DNA of 40,076 bases from Novosphingobium sp. (lineage in GTDB: Bacteria; Pseudomonadota; Alphaproteobacteria; Sphingomonadales; Sphingomonadaceae), in contig JAHFPT010000030.1 of assembly GCA_023266625.1 (NCBI GenBank), positions 14,545 to 54,620 on the forward strand, given 5' to 3'. A model generated the notes under the pieces. That model did not search any database. It was given only the letters and a program-made list of their open reading frames with translations, and was not told the origin of the DNA. This document shows positions 24,069-32,793 of the stretch, piece after piece (positions within the stretch are counted from its first letter, which is position 1; every line of letters begins with the position of its first letter). A program made the translations under genes and the position numbers.

Positions 24069-26990
24069 ATGTCTGAATTGGTAAACTCCCTCAAATCCTT
24101 CCAGACTTATGTCCAGAACCATATTCGCGGAGACGAAAAGGGCGAATCTCAAGTGTTTCTTGATCGCCTGTTCGTCGCTTTTGGTCACAATGGCCACAAG
24201 GAAGCCGGTGCGACGCTTGAAGAACGAATCAAGAAAAATGATTCTAAAGGCACCAGCTTTGCCGATCTTATCTGGAAACCTCGCTTACTTATCGAGATGA
24301 AAAAGCGCGGTGCTAAGCTACAACTTCATTATCGACAAGCATTCGACTATTGGCTTAATGCGGTTCCTAATCGCCCTCGTTATGTCATACTATGCAATTT
24401 TGACGAATTTTGGATTTATGATTTTGATCGTCAGCTCAATGAGCCGGTCGATATTGTCCGCGTCGAAGAGTTGCATCAACGCTACACCGCCCTCAACTTC
24501 ATGTTGCCGATTGAGCGCGCACCGATCTTCGAGAATGATCGCGAGGCGGTCTCAAAGCGCGCAGCGTATCAGATGGCGGAACTTTACCGAGAGTTGACAC
24601 GCCGACCACCAGCAAAGCGTCTGTCATCGGCGGATGCCCAGCGGCTGACGCTGCAATTGGTCATCGCCATGTTTGCCGAGGATATTGATCTGTTACCTGC
24701 CGGGACAATTACGACGATTGTTCGCGATTGCTTGGAAAGCGGTCAGTCATCGCACGACCTTCTGAACGGCCTATTCCGTCAAATGAACTCAAAACCGCCA
24801 GCGCGGCATGGCCGGTATGCTGGCGTGCCATACTTCAACGGAGGGCTATTCGCAGAAACTGTCGATGTTGAATTGAACGAACATGAGCTTGGTCTGATCG
24901 GCGGAGACCAAGGCGCTTCTTCGCAGGATTGGACTAAGGTCAATCCGGCAATTTACGGGACTCTGTTCGAACAGAGCATGGGGAGCAAAACCCAGCATCA
25001 GCACGGACGGCACTTCACTTCTGAAGCTGACATTGAACGCATTGTCGGGCCAACCATTGTCCGCCCTTGGCAAGCGCGGATCGATGCCGCCAAATCGAAA
25101 GGTGAATTGCTTGAGATCAGAAAGGAATTGCGAGACTTTCGGGTGCTCGATCCGGCCTGCGGCAGCGGCAATTTCCTCTATGTTGCGTTCCGGGAAATGT
25201 CGCGGCTCGACCTCCGACTGATGATGCGCCTCAAGGAAACGGTCAGTCCAGCCGAATTCCATAAACAGGCAAAGCTGATCAGCGGAATCAGCCCCTTACA
25301 ATTCTTCGGCATCGACAATGACCCGTTCGGCGTCGAGTTGGCCAAGGTTACGCTAATGTTGGCGAAGAAGCTTGCGCATGATGAAGCAGTGGCGGAACTG
25401 TTCGACGATGACGGCGATTACCGCAAAGGCGTGGCCGAACTGGGCTTCGAAGGTGAAAACGCACTGCCGCTAGACAATCTCGACGCTAATGTCCGGCTCG
25501 GCGATGCAATGTTCGATGAATGGCCAGAGGCCGAAGCAATTGTCGGTAACCCGCCATAACAGAGCAAAAACAAACTACAGGAAGAGCTTGGCCCCGCCTA
25601 TCTGGCGCGGCTGCGTAAACGCCATCCCGACATTGATGGTCGGGCTGACTTCTGCGTTTATTGGTTCAGGCTGGCACATGATCGGCTCAAACCTGGGCAA
25701 CGCGCGGGCCTCGTCGGCACCAACACCATCCGCCAGAACTACAGCCGCATGGGCGGTCTCGATTACATCGTTGCCAATGGCGGCACGATTACCGAAGCGG
25801 TGTCGAGCATGATTTGGCCGGGTGAGGCCGTTGTTCATGTCTCGATTGTCAATTGGGTCAAGGGCCATGACGACGGATTGAAGCGACTTCGCATTCAGGA
25901 AGGAAATTTGATAAATGAGGGTTGGCGACATGCAGACATCGAACGAATTCCCTCTTCGCTGAGCTTCAAGCTCGATGTGACGACTGCAAAAGCGCTAGCC
26001 ACAAACCAGCGGGGCGGCTGTTATCAAGGGCAAACCCATGGCCACAAATCGTTCCTTTTGCCAAAGGACGCGGCGCAATTGCTGCTTCGGGAAAAGCCTG
26101 AATACAAATCCGTCCTCAAGCCATTCCTGACATCAGACAATCTGGTGGGCGAACACGGCAGCAAACCAACCCGCTATGTCATCGACTTTTCCGGGCTAGA
26201 CCTGCTTTCGGCGCAGAAGTTCACCAAGCTCTACAAACGCATTGAGGCAGGTGCCTTGCCCGCCCGGCAGAAGGCGGCGGAGAAAGAAACCGACAGGAAT
26301 GCGGAGCTGTCAGAATCCGGCAAAGATGGCAACCAACACCACGCCAATTTCCTCAAGACTTGGTGGCAAATGTCCTACTCTAGGGCCAGACTGATGGCCA
26401 AATTGGCCGGAATGAATCGCTATATTGTCTGCGGGCGAGTCACCAAGCGCCCAATTTTCGATTTTGTTTCCAGCGAGATCAGCCCGAATGATGCGATCAC
26501 GGTCTTCACGCATGAAGATGACTACAGCTTTGGTATCTTGCAAAGCACGCTGCACTGGCAATGGTTCGATGAACGCTGTTCGACGATCAAGTCCGATCCC
26601 CGCTATACATCAAACACTGTTTTCGACAGCTTCCCATGGCCGCAAAATTCGACATTGAAGCAGGTGAAAGCAGTCGCGAGTGCCGCAGTGGCACTGCGGA
26701 AATTGCGTCGCGATCTATGCAGTGAGCACGGGCTAACATTGCGGGAACTCTATCGGTCAATCGAACTTCCCGGCGATCACCCTTTGAAATCCGCTACAGC
26801 TGCACTCGATAAAGCAGTTCGTGCTGCATATGGCATGAAGGCGGGCGAGGCCGATCTGTCGTTTCTGCTCGCGCTCAACCTCAAACTGGCAGTAGCCGAG
26901 GAGAACGGGGAGGGTATAATTGGACCGGGATTGCCCGCTATCGCTCAAGGGGTTGCGGGCCTGATAACAAGCGACTGCATTACCCCATGA
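24069..26990 (+). pseudogene. Type IIG restriction-methylation enzyme, interrupted by a stop codon
   Basis: The two open frames 24069-25559 and 25560-26990 are in the same frame and form one protein of 973 residues split by one TAA at 25557-25559. The N terminus is a PD-(D/E)xK nuclease: FADLIWKPRLLIEMKKRG with Asp66, Glu76 and Lys78. The methyltransferase follows: motif I VLDPACGSGNF (361-369) and motif IV VGNPP at 494-496. The stop replaces the next residue, the tyrosine of NPPY. The same frame continues QSKNKLQEELGPAYLARLRK, then GLVGTNTIRQNYS and a C-terminal target-recognition part (VFDSFPWPQ). The best fit is the YeeA/MmeI-like class. Because the break is at the catalytic motif, both methylation and linked cleavage should be lost unless the stop is read through or is a sequencing error. 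Confidence 0.85.
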
Positions 26991-27030
26991 AATGGGTGTC
27001 AACGTGCGATAAAGTGATGGAGGCCCGGTC

Positions 27031-27636
27031 TTGAATGAACTTCTTACCCCGGAAAAGTTGGGTCTCTTCCTCATGTTTTCGGTTCCGGGGATTATTATCC
27101 TCTATTTTCGTGCGCAATTTATCACCGGAAAATTGCCGCCAATCGCCGAAGGGGCTGTTTCGTATTTGATATTGTCACTGATTTATCAGGCAGTGGCGTA
27201 TCCCATCACTTCGACATATCTATTTGTAATCGGATCAATGACGCTTTCCCGTTGGGCGGGCTGGTTCGCTTTCATTTTTGTTGTGCCTGCGTTGGTGGGT
27301 ACCCTGTTCGGCCTGAATTTGCGCAAAGGTTGGCTCAAGGCGTTGGTCAACAAATTCGGGATCAGCACAATCCATCCTGTGAATTGCGCGTGGGACTGGC
27401 ATTTCGGACAATGCGGCGAATGCTGGGTGGTGGTCGTGCTCAAGGATGGGACGAAATGGTATGGCTTCATGGGCCGAAATTCCTTCATGTCTTCTGACCC
27501 TGCCGAGCGTGATCTCTATCTAGAAAGTGTCTATGTCGTGGAGAAAGAGGGCGATCCATGGACACCCCGTGGAAACAGTGTTTGGATCGCGCATGGCGAA
27601 ATCCAATCCTTGGAATTCTTACCGAAAGAGGAATGA
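27031..27636 (+). CDS. DUF6338-like membrane protein, casposon cargo
   Basis: A 201-residue protein with three likely N-terminal membrane segments (LFLMFSVPGIIILYF, YLILSLIYQAVAYPI, WFAFIFVVPALVGTLFGL) and a soluble C-terminal part: CAWDWHFGQCGECWVVVVLK, DGTKWYGFMGRNSFMSSDPA, ERDLYLESVYVV, VWIAHGEIQSLEF. This matches my memory of DUF6338, a family of unknown function. The start is TTG at 27031, supported by GGAGG with a 7-base spacer. It begins 40 bp after the restriction gene and ends 4 bp before the GHQP-repeat gene, so the two are a unit. A defence role is possible but not shown. Confidence 0.72.
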   Translation: MNELLTPEKLGLFLMFSVPGIIILYFRAQFITGKLPPIAEGAVSYLILSLIYQAVAYPITSTYLFVIGSMTLSRWAGWFAFIFVVPALVGTLFGLNLRKGWLKALVNKFGISTIHPVNCAWDWHFGQCGECWVVVVLKDGTKWYGFMGRNSFMSSDPAERDLYLESVYVVEKEGDPWTPRGNSVWIAHGEIQSLEFLPKEE

Positions 27637-27640
27637 TTAA

Positions 27641-27871
27641 ATGGCGAAGGACACTCCACCAGCCCGCCCGACGATGGCAAACGACGGCTTTCAACCCTTG
27701 AACGAAGGTCACCAACCAGTCCAGAGAGGTCATCAACCGGGCACCTTTGGGCATCAACCCATTGCAGCTCGTCCAACATCGTCCGAACAGGCAGGGCATC
27801 AACCGACCACTAGCCAAGGCGGCACTGGGCCGGGCACACCGCCGACGCAGACCGGCAGCGGCAAGAAATAA
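27641..27871 (+). CDS. Short GHQP-repeat protein
   Basis: A 76-residue, proline-, glycine- and glutamine-rich, probably disordered protein. The motif GHQP occurs four times (EGHQPVQR, RGHQPGTF, FGHQPIAA, AGHQPTTS), preceded by a related FQP. There is no signal peptide or membrane segment. AGAGGA sits 8 bases before the ATG and the gene follows the DUF6338 gene after 4 bp, so they are probably made together. I recall small proteins with (Y/H)QP repeats beside DUF6338 genes elsewhere; their role is unknown to me. Confidence 0.65.
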   Translation: MAKDTPPARPTMANDGFQPLNEGHQPVQRGHQPGTFGHQPIAARPTSSEQAGHQPTTSQGGTGPGTPPTQTGSGKK

Positions 27872-27895
27872 GAGGGGGGATTTGGGTTAGCCCTA

Positions 27896-27935
27896 GTGTG
27901 GTCACCAATTCAATTTATGGTAGCTATCACCATAC
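27896..27935 (-). repeat. Casposon terminal inverted repeat, right
   Basis: Forty bases starting GTGTGGTCACCAA and ending GCTATCACCATAC, the reverse complement of the left end with two differences. They start 24 bases after the last cargo gene. Confidence 0.88.
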
Positions 27936-27956
27936 CCCCTCCCCGGCGGGGAGGGG
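27936..27956. repeat. Target-site duplication, right copy
   Basis: Twenty-one bases identical and in the same orientation as 16318-16338. Joining 16338 directly to 27957 restores one complete REP-type palindrome pair between the luciferase-like gene and the aldehyde dehydrogenase gene, which is the expected empty site. Confidence 0.75.
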
Positions 27957-27993
27957 CTTTTGTGCGCAGAGTCCCTCAAGACTCACATCGAAA

Positions 27994-29508
27994 CTACAAC
28001 TTCACGATCACCGTCTTGGTCTCAAGATAGGCCTCGATCCCCTCGCGCGCCAGTTCGCGACCGATGCCGGACTGCTTGAAGCCGCCGAAGGGCAGCGCCG
28101 AATCGAGCATCATGTGGCAATTGCCCCAGACCGTGCCCGATTTGATCCTGGAAGCCAGCTTGTGCATCAGCGACAGATCGTTGGTCCAGATGCTCGCGCC
28201 AAGTCCGAAGCAGGTATCGTTGGCTTGCCTAGCCACATCGTCGATATCGTCGAAGCGCTGCGCGACCAGAACGGGCCCGAAGATTTCCTCGCGCACCACG
28301 CTCATCTCCGGATCGACATCGACCAGCACCGTCGGATTGACATAGTGCCCCCCCGCCGACGGCGCGTCGCCGCCAATCGCGACCGATGCCCCGGCCTTGC
28401 GCCCGGCCTCGATATAGCCCGTCACCCGGTCGAACTGTTCGCGCGAAACCAGCGGCCCCATCCGCGCCAGCGGATCGAGCGACGGACGCGGAACCCAGGT
28501 GGATGCGGTGGCCGCAGCCAGCCCTTCGATCACGCGATCGAAAATCGAACGGTGCGCATAGAGCCGCGACCCGGCGATGCAGACCTGCCCCGAATTCATG
28601 AAGATCGCGCTCGCCGCGTTCTTGCCCACCACTGCCGGATCGGCATCGGGCATGATAATCAACGGCGATTTTCCGCCGAGCTCAAGCGTGACCCGTTTGA
28701 GCGTGCCGGTGGCATTGCGGTTGATCAGCTTGCCGATCTCGGTCGAGCCGGTGAAGGCGACCTTGTCGACATCGGGATGTTCGACAAGCCGTGCCCCTGC
28801 CGTCTCGCCAAGCCCGGTGACGATGTTGACCACGCCAGCCGGAATGCCCGCCTCGGCCACCAGATCGGCGAGCCGCAGGGTGGTGAGCGAAGTCTGCTCG
28901 GCAGGCTTGAGCACCAGGGTACAGCCCGCCGCAAGCGCCGGCGCGATCTTCTGGCAGGCCATCATCAGCGGGAAATTCCACGGCACGATCTGCGCGCAAA
29001 CACCCACCGGCTCCTTGACCGTGTAATTGAGCACTGCGCCCGCTGGCATGGCATAGGGCGACATCACCTCGCCGCCGACCTTGCCCGACCAGCCCGCCAT
29101 ATAGCGCAGATGCGCGACCGCCATGGGGATGTCGCCCGCCTGGGCCATGGTCCGCGGCTTGCCGTTGTCGATCGCCTCGAGCTCGGCGAGTTCTGCGGCA
29201 TTGGCCTCGATCAGATCGGCGAGCCGGTTGATCATCCGCTCGCGGCTGATCGGCGGCAAACCGCTCCACCGCGCATCGTCGAAGGCGGCGCGGGCAGCAG
29301 CGACCGCGTGGTCGATATCCGTATCGGAAGCATCGGCGATGCGTGCGACTTCCTTGCCCGACGAGGGATCCTCGACCGGGATGGTCTTGCCATGCGAGCT
29401 GTCGACCCATGCGCCATCGATGAACAGCTGCGGCTTGCGCGCGAGGAAGGCACTGGCGGCAGCGGAATAGGGAAGCTGCTCAAGGCTGATCGCGGCGATC
29501 TCGTTCAT
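27994..29508 (-). CDS. NAD(P)-dependent aldehyde dehydrogenase
   Basis: A 504-residue aldehyde dehydrogenase that oxidises an aldehyde to the acid. It has IVPWNFPLMMACQKIAPALA (cofactor site), VAFTGSTEIGKL, the catalytic glutamate in LELGGKSP, the catalytic cysteine in NSGQVCIAGSR, and EEIFGPVL and PFGGFKQSGIGREL at the end. The ATG at 29508 is the start, since the family begins here and GAGGA lies upstream; the frame is open 54 codons further into GC-rich noncoding text. It is convergent with the luciferase-like gene across the casposon, and divergent from the SDR at 29833. The aldehyde is unknown, but the setting suits the catabolic block. Confidence 0.93.
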   Translation of the reverse strand: MNEIAAISLEQLPYSAAASAFLARKPQLFIDGAWVDSSHGKTIPVEDPSSGKEVARIADASDTDIDHAVAAARAAFDDARWSGLPPISRERMINRLADLIEANAAELAELEAIDNGKPRTMAQAGDIPMAVAHLRYMAGWSGKVGGEVMSPYAMPAGAVLNYTVKEPVGVCAQIVPWNFPLMMACQKIAPALAAGCTLVLKPAEQTSLTTLRLADLVAEAGIPAGVVNIVTGLGETAGARLVEHPDVDKVAFTGSTEIGKLINRNATGTLKRVTLELGGKSPLIIMPDADPAVVGKNAASAIFMNSGQVCIAGSRLYAHRSIFDRVIEGLAAATASTWVPRPSLDPLARMGPLVSREQFDRVTGYIEAGRKAGASVAIGGDAPSAGGHYVNPTVLVDVDPEMSVVREEIFGPVLVAQRFDDIDDVARQANDTCFGLGASIWTNDLSLMHKLASRIKSGTVWGNCHMMLDSALPFGGFKQSGIGRELAREGIEAYLETKTVIVKL

Positions 29509-29832
29509 TGGGGTGGTCCTCGGAGATAGTGCTGAATGTGGCGCTTGCGTTAGGGATTGCGATTTCTGGGTCAATGCGAAATTAACGCGCCTGAAGCCGG
29601 GACCTCGTCCACCTGCCCCAGCGTCCCTGCCACGGCCCCGAAGGCGACGAGGTCGGTGCCCGGCAGACACTGCCGCAGCTGCGCGGTGCCCCGCGCTGCG
29701 GTGCCCCGTTCTCGCTGCGGCTGACCATCACTTCCTATCCACTTGCCTTTTCGGCCTTTGTGAGAGAGTGAACGGCAAGTCAGTGAGATGGTCAAGCGCA
29801 GCCATGCGCAACCAAAAGAGAGGATTACACGA
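29509..29832. promoter_or_regulatory. Divergent gap between ALDH and SDR genes
   Basis: These 324 bp must hold promoters for both divergent genes. I see no convincing gene in them. An 11-bp direct repeat GCGGTGCCCCG occurs at 29683-29693 and 29698-29708. GAGAGGA near 29817-29823 is the ribosome site of the SDR gene. Confidence 0.3.
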
Positions 29833-30666
29833 ATGAGCGATATTCTGGGTTACAAGGGCAAACGCGTCATCGTCAGCGGCTGCTTTTCAGGCATGGGTGA
29901 GGCGACTGCCAAGATCCTGCTCGATCTTGGTGCCGAAGTGCATGGGCTGGATTTCAAACCCTGCGCCCTGCCGCTGGCTTCGTTCAACCAGATCGACCTG
30001 CGCGATCCTGCCACAATCGAAGCTGGCGTCAAAGCCATCGGCGGCAAGATCGGTGCGCTGTTCAATTGCGCGGGCCTTGCCGGCGGCGGCGCGTTCCCGC
30101 CGATGGACACCTTCAAGGTCAACTTCATCGGTACGCGCCATTTGACCGAAAGTGTGTTGCCGCTGATGAGTCCGGGCTCCGCTATCGTCAGCATCTCCTC
30201 GACTGGCGGCCTCGGCTGGAGCCAGCGGATTCCCGTCCACATGGAACTGCTCCAGACCAGGGGCTTCGACGCCGCTGTCGCCTGGGCCGAGGCGCATCTG
30301 GACCAGGTGGCCGAGGGCTATGCCTTCTCCAAGGAAGCGGTGATCGTCTGGACCCAGTTCATGGGGGCGCAGCTGATCAAGCAGGGTATCCGCATCAACT
30401 GCTCGCTGCCTTCGCCGACGCAAACGCCGATGATGCAGATTTTCCACGACACTGCAGGCAAGGAAGTCGTCGATGCCGCTGCCGAACCGCTCGGCCGCTA
30501 CACCACGCCCGCCGAACAGGCCGGCCCGCTGGTGCTGATCTGCAGCGATGCTGCCGGGGTGGTCAATGGCGTCGTTCTGCCGGTCGATGGCGGCTTCATG
30601 GGCGGGCTTGCAACCGGCCAGGTCGATATCTCGAAGATGATGGGCGGCGCAGCGCGGCAGGGTTAA
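29833..30666 (+). CDS. SDR dehydrogenase, hydroxysteroid/coniferyl-alcohol type
   Basis: A 277-residue short-chain dehydrogenase. The cofactor loop is VIVSGCFSGMGEATA, a variant of TGxxxGxG; NCAGLAGGG replaces the NAG motif; the catalytic serine is in SISSTGGLG and the Tyr-Lys pair in YAFSKEA. A 30-residue insert before the tyrosine (MELLQTRGFDAAVAWAEAHL) and the ending VLPVDGGFMGGL are typical of the 3-alpha-hydroxysteroid and coniferyl-alcohol dehydrogenase branch. The ATG at 29833 follows GAGAGGA; an in-frame ATG at 29788 has none. It may act in the same alicyclic catabolism as region 1. Confidence 0.88.
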   Translation: MSDILGYKGKRVIVSGCFSGMGEATAKILLDLGAEVHGLDFKPCALPLASFNQIDLRDPATIEAGVKAIGGKIGALFNCAGLAGGGAFPPMDTFKVNFIGTRHLTESVLPLMSPGSAIVSISSTGGLGWSQRIPVHMELLQTRGFDAAVAWAEAHLDQVAEGYAFSKEAVIVWTQFMGAQLIKQGIRINCSLPSPTQTPMMQIFHDTAGKEVVDAAAEPLGRYTTPAEQAGPLVLICSDAAGVVNGVVLPVDGGFMGGLATGQVDISKMMGGAARQG

Positions 30667-30702
30667 CCGAACTACAACTGCCAATGGCCTATCAGCGCGG
30701 GC

Positions 30703-31743
30703 ATGAGCGAAACCGCCCAGCCCGCGCCCTCCGCCGCGACGGCAGCCCTGACTTCTGCTGGCCGGATTCCAGCCGGCCGACTCGAAGGGCTCGATGGCCT
30801 GCGCGGTATCGCCGCGCTCTGTGTGCTGTATTTTCACACCCTCGGCATTCTCCATCCGGAATGGGGGATCACCGGCAAGGGTTACCTCGCGGTTGATTTC
30901 TTCTTCATGCTCAGCGGCTATGTCATGGCCCGCACCTACGAGCACCGCTTTGCCGAGGGCTATGGTGCCCGCCGTTTCCTGATCGCGCGCTATCGCAAAT
31001 TATGGCCATTCATGGCACTCGGTGCATTGATCGGCGCGCCGATCGTCGGATCGGTGCTGAACGATCCAGCCAGGACCCTGGGAATTGCCATCGCCAATGT
31101 CTTCCTGGTCCCGGCATTCGGCAGTGGGTCCGTCTATCCTGTCAATGTCGCCGCCTGGTCGATCCTGGCCGAACTCACTGCCAATCTGATCCATGGCCTG
31201 ATCCTGTGGCGTCTGCCGACCCGCGTTCTGGCGTTGCTTTCGCTATGCATGGTCCCGGTTCTGTGCTGGATCGCAGCCACCTATGGCAGCCTTGCGGTTG
31301 GGGCCGAGACGGCTACGATCCTCGCGGGGATCGCCAGAGCCCTGCTGCCCTATTGCATCGGTATAGTCCTGTGGCGCTGGTGGCGTGATCGGCCGGCGAT
31401 CAAAGTCAGCCCCGCGATTGCCTTCGCCGCCATGCCATTGCTGGTCTTGCTTTGGCCGGCCGTGCATGGACTGGCCTGGGCCTATGATGTCGCCTTTGCC
31501 CTGGTCGCCTGCCCGCTACTGATGGCAGGGGGACTGGCCTGCAAGCATGCCAATGCAGTAATCCGCTGGCTCGGACTGATTTCCTTCCCGCTCTATGCAA
31601 TCAATCTGCCGATCCTGCTGTGGACGAAAGGTCTTGGGCTTGGAGCTTTTGCCGGGGTAGCCAGCTCGCTGGCGCTGGCAAGCTATCTGGCGCTGCGCCC
31701 GAATGAACGGCCAGCTGCAAAGCCAGCGATGGCCCCGGCCTGA
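30703..31743 (+). CDS. Acyltransferase 3 family membrane protein
   Basis: A 346-residue integral membrane acyltransferase of the OafA/YrhL type. The signature start is LEGLDGLRGIAALCVLYFHT with the conserved Arg and His, then GYLAVDFFFMLSGYVMARTY. About ten hydrophobic segments follow (for example MPLLVLLWPAVHGLAWAY). Such enzymes O-acylate surface sugars, lipids or small molecules at the inner membrane. It is followed after 45 bp by a paralogue in the same direction. Confidence 0.88.
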   Translation: MSETAQPAPSAATAALTSAGRIPAGRLEGLDGLRGIAALCVLYFHTLGILHPEWGITGKGYLAVDFFFMLSGYVMARTYEHRFAEGYGARRFLIARYRKLWPFMALGALIGAPIVGSVLNDPARTLGIAIANVFLVPAFGSGSVYPVNVAAWSILAELTANLIHGLILWRLPTRVLALLSLCMVPVLCWIAATYGSLAVGAETATILAGIARALLPYCIGIVLWRWWRDRPAIKVSPAIAFAAMPLLVLLWPAVHGLAWAYDVAFALVACPLLMAGGLACKHANAVIRWLGLISFPLYAINLPILLWTKGLGLGAFAGVASSLALASYLALRPNERPAAKPAMAPA

Positions 31744-31788
31744 TTTATGACTTAATTCCCGTTCGATACGCGGCTAGGGTACGCCGCG

Positions 31789-32793
31789 ATGGCGCACTCT
31801 CCCCAGCAAAGGCGCGGCACCCGCCTGCCCGGCCTCGAAGCGCTGCGCGGCGTCGCGGCGGTCTGCATCCTGCTGCTGCACACCCGCGCGGTGTTCGGCG
31901 GCAAGCCGGTGTTCGGCAAGGGCTATCTCGCGGTCGAGTTTTTCCTGATGCTCTCGGGCTTCCTGATGGCCTATGCCCAGGAAGCCCGGCTGGCGCGGGA
32001 CGACGCACCGCTGCGCTTCATGGCGAAGCGCTACAAGCGGCTATGGCCGACGATGGCGCTCGGCGGCGCGATCGGCCTGCCGCGCTTGTTTCTGCGCACC
32101 ACGGGTCTGGGCCAGTTCGCATCTATCGCAATTGCCAATTTTCTGCTGATCCCGGTCTCGTTCAAACGCGAGCTGTTTCCGCTCAATATCCCGGCCTGGA
32201 CGATCTTCTATGAGCTGATCGCCAATCTGCTGCATGCGCTGGTGCTGCGGCATTTGCGGCTGTGGGCGATCTGGCTGGGCATAGCGGCGCTGGTGCCGGT
32301 CATGGTCTGGGTCGGCCAGAGCTGGGGATCGTTCGATGTCGGTGCGCGGCCGGAAAGCTTTCTGGCCGGGTTGCCGCGCATCCTCTTCGCCTATCTGATC
32401 GGCATTGCGCTGGGCCGCTGGTGGGGCGGCCAGCCGCCTGTCCCGGTGCCTGCACTGCTGGCGATTCCGGCGATGCCGGTTATCCTTGCGACGGGCTGGA
32501 AGCTCGGCCTCAATGTATGGTGGTTCGATTTCGGCTTCACCGTGATCGCCTGCCCGCTGATGATCGCGGGCGGCGTGCGTCTGGCGCGCTTCCACCGGCT
32601 CGCCGGGCTGATCGGACAGCTCTCCTTCCCGCTGTTCGCCGTGCAGATGCCGATCCTGCAAGGGATGCAGATGCTGGGCTTCGGCTATTGGACTGGCGGG
32701 CTGACCGCGCTGGCCGGTGGCATTCTTGCTGCGGTTCTGGCAAGCGCCTTGGCACGCTGGCAAGCAGCGCCAGGACAGGAGCAGACAGTATGA
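31789..32793 (+). CDS. Acyltransferase 3 family membrane protein (paralogue)
   Basis: A 334-residue second acyltransferase 3: LPGLEALRGVAAVCILLLHT, then KGYLAVEFFLMLSGFLMAYA and KRYKRLWPTMALGGAIG align directly with the preceding protein, as does the C-terminal SFPLFAVQMPILQG. This is a tandem duplication that has diverged. Its stop overlaps the start of the enoyl-CoA hydratase gene in ATGA, which couples the two. Confidence 0.88.
   Translation: MAHSPQQRRGTRLPGLEALRGVAAVCILLLHTRAVFGGKPVFGKGYLAVEFFLMLSGFLMAYAQEARLARDDAPLRFMAKRYKRLWPTMALGGAIGLPRLFLRTTGLGQFASIAIANFLLIPVSFKRELFPLNIPAWTIFYELIANLLHALVLRHLRLWAIWLGIAALVPVMVWVGQSWGSFDVGARPESFLAGLPRILFAYLIGIALGRWWGGQPPVPVPALLAIPAMPVILATGWKLGLNVWWFDFGFTVIACPLMIAGGVRLARFHRLAGLIGQLSFPLFAVQMPILQGMQMLGFGYWTGGLTALAGGILAAVLASALARWQAAPGQEQTV

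Larger units (their letters stand above)
16339..27935. mobile_element. Casposon (Cas1-encoding self-synthesising transposon), 11,597 bp
   Basis: The element is bounded by 40-bp inverted repeats and a 21-bp direct repeat. Between them lie the genes expected of a casposon: a solo Cas1 (17661-18740), a family B DNA polymerase (20772-23828), an HNH nuclease (20410-20775) and HTH proteins (18787-19731, 19832-20401). Cargo fills both arms: XRE regulator and lipoprotein on the left, a broken type IIG enzyme, a DUF6338 membrane protein and a GHQP-repeat protein on the right. Genes run almost to the ends: the first stop codon begins 2 bases inside the left repeat and the last gene ends 24 bases before the right repeat. 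Several genes are AT-richer than the chromosome around them. Casposons are known mainly from archaea with a few bacterial cases, so one in this setting is notable. Confidence 0.9.

Noticed and set aside
16339-27935. CRISPR array expected next to Cas1
   Set aside because: I looked for regularly spaced direct repeats of 25-40 bp near the Cas1 gene and found none. The only close repeats are four 10-mers inside the GHQP gene, which follow its codons.
16318-27956. Integration into a tRNA gene
   Set aside because: No tRNA-like cloverleaf or T-arm is seen at either boundary; the target is a REP-type palindrome.
29571-29795. Minus-strand frame in the ALDH-SDR gap
   Set aside because: It has no ribosome site, no known motif and a skewed GC-rich composition; I could not support a gene.
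32262-32789. Upstream extension of the crotonase gene
   Set aside because: It lies in another frame of the acyltransferase gene; the ATG at 32790 has AGGAG and fits the family start.
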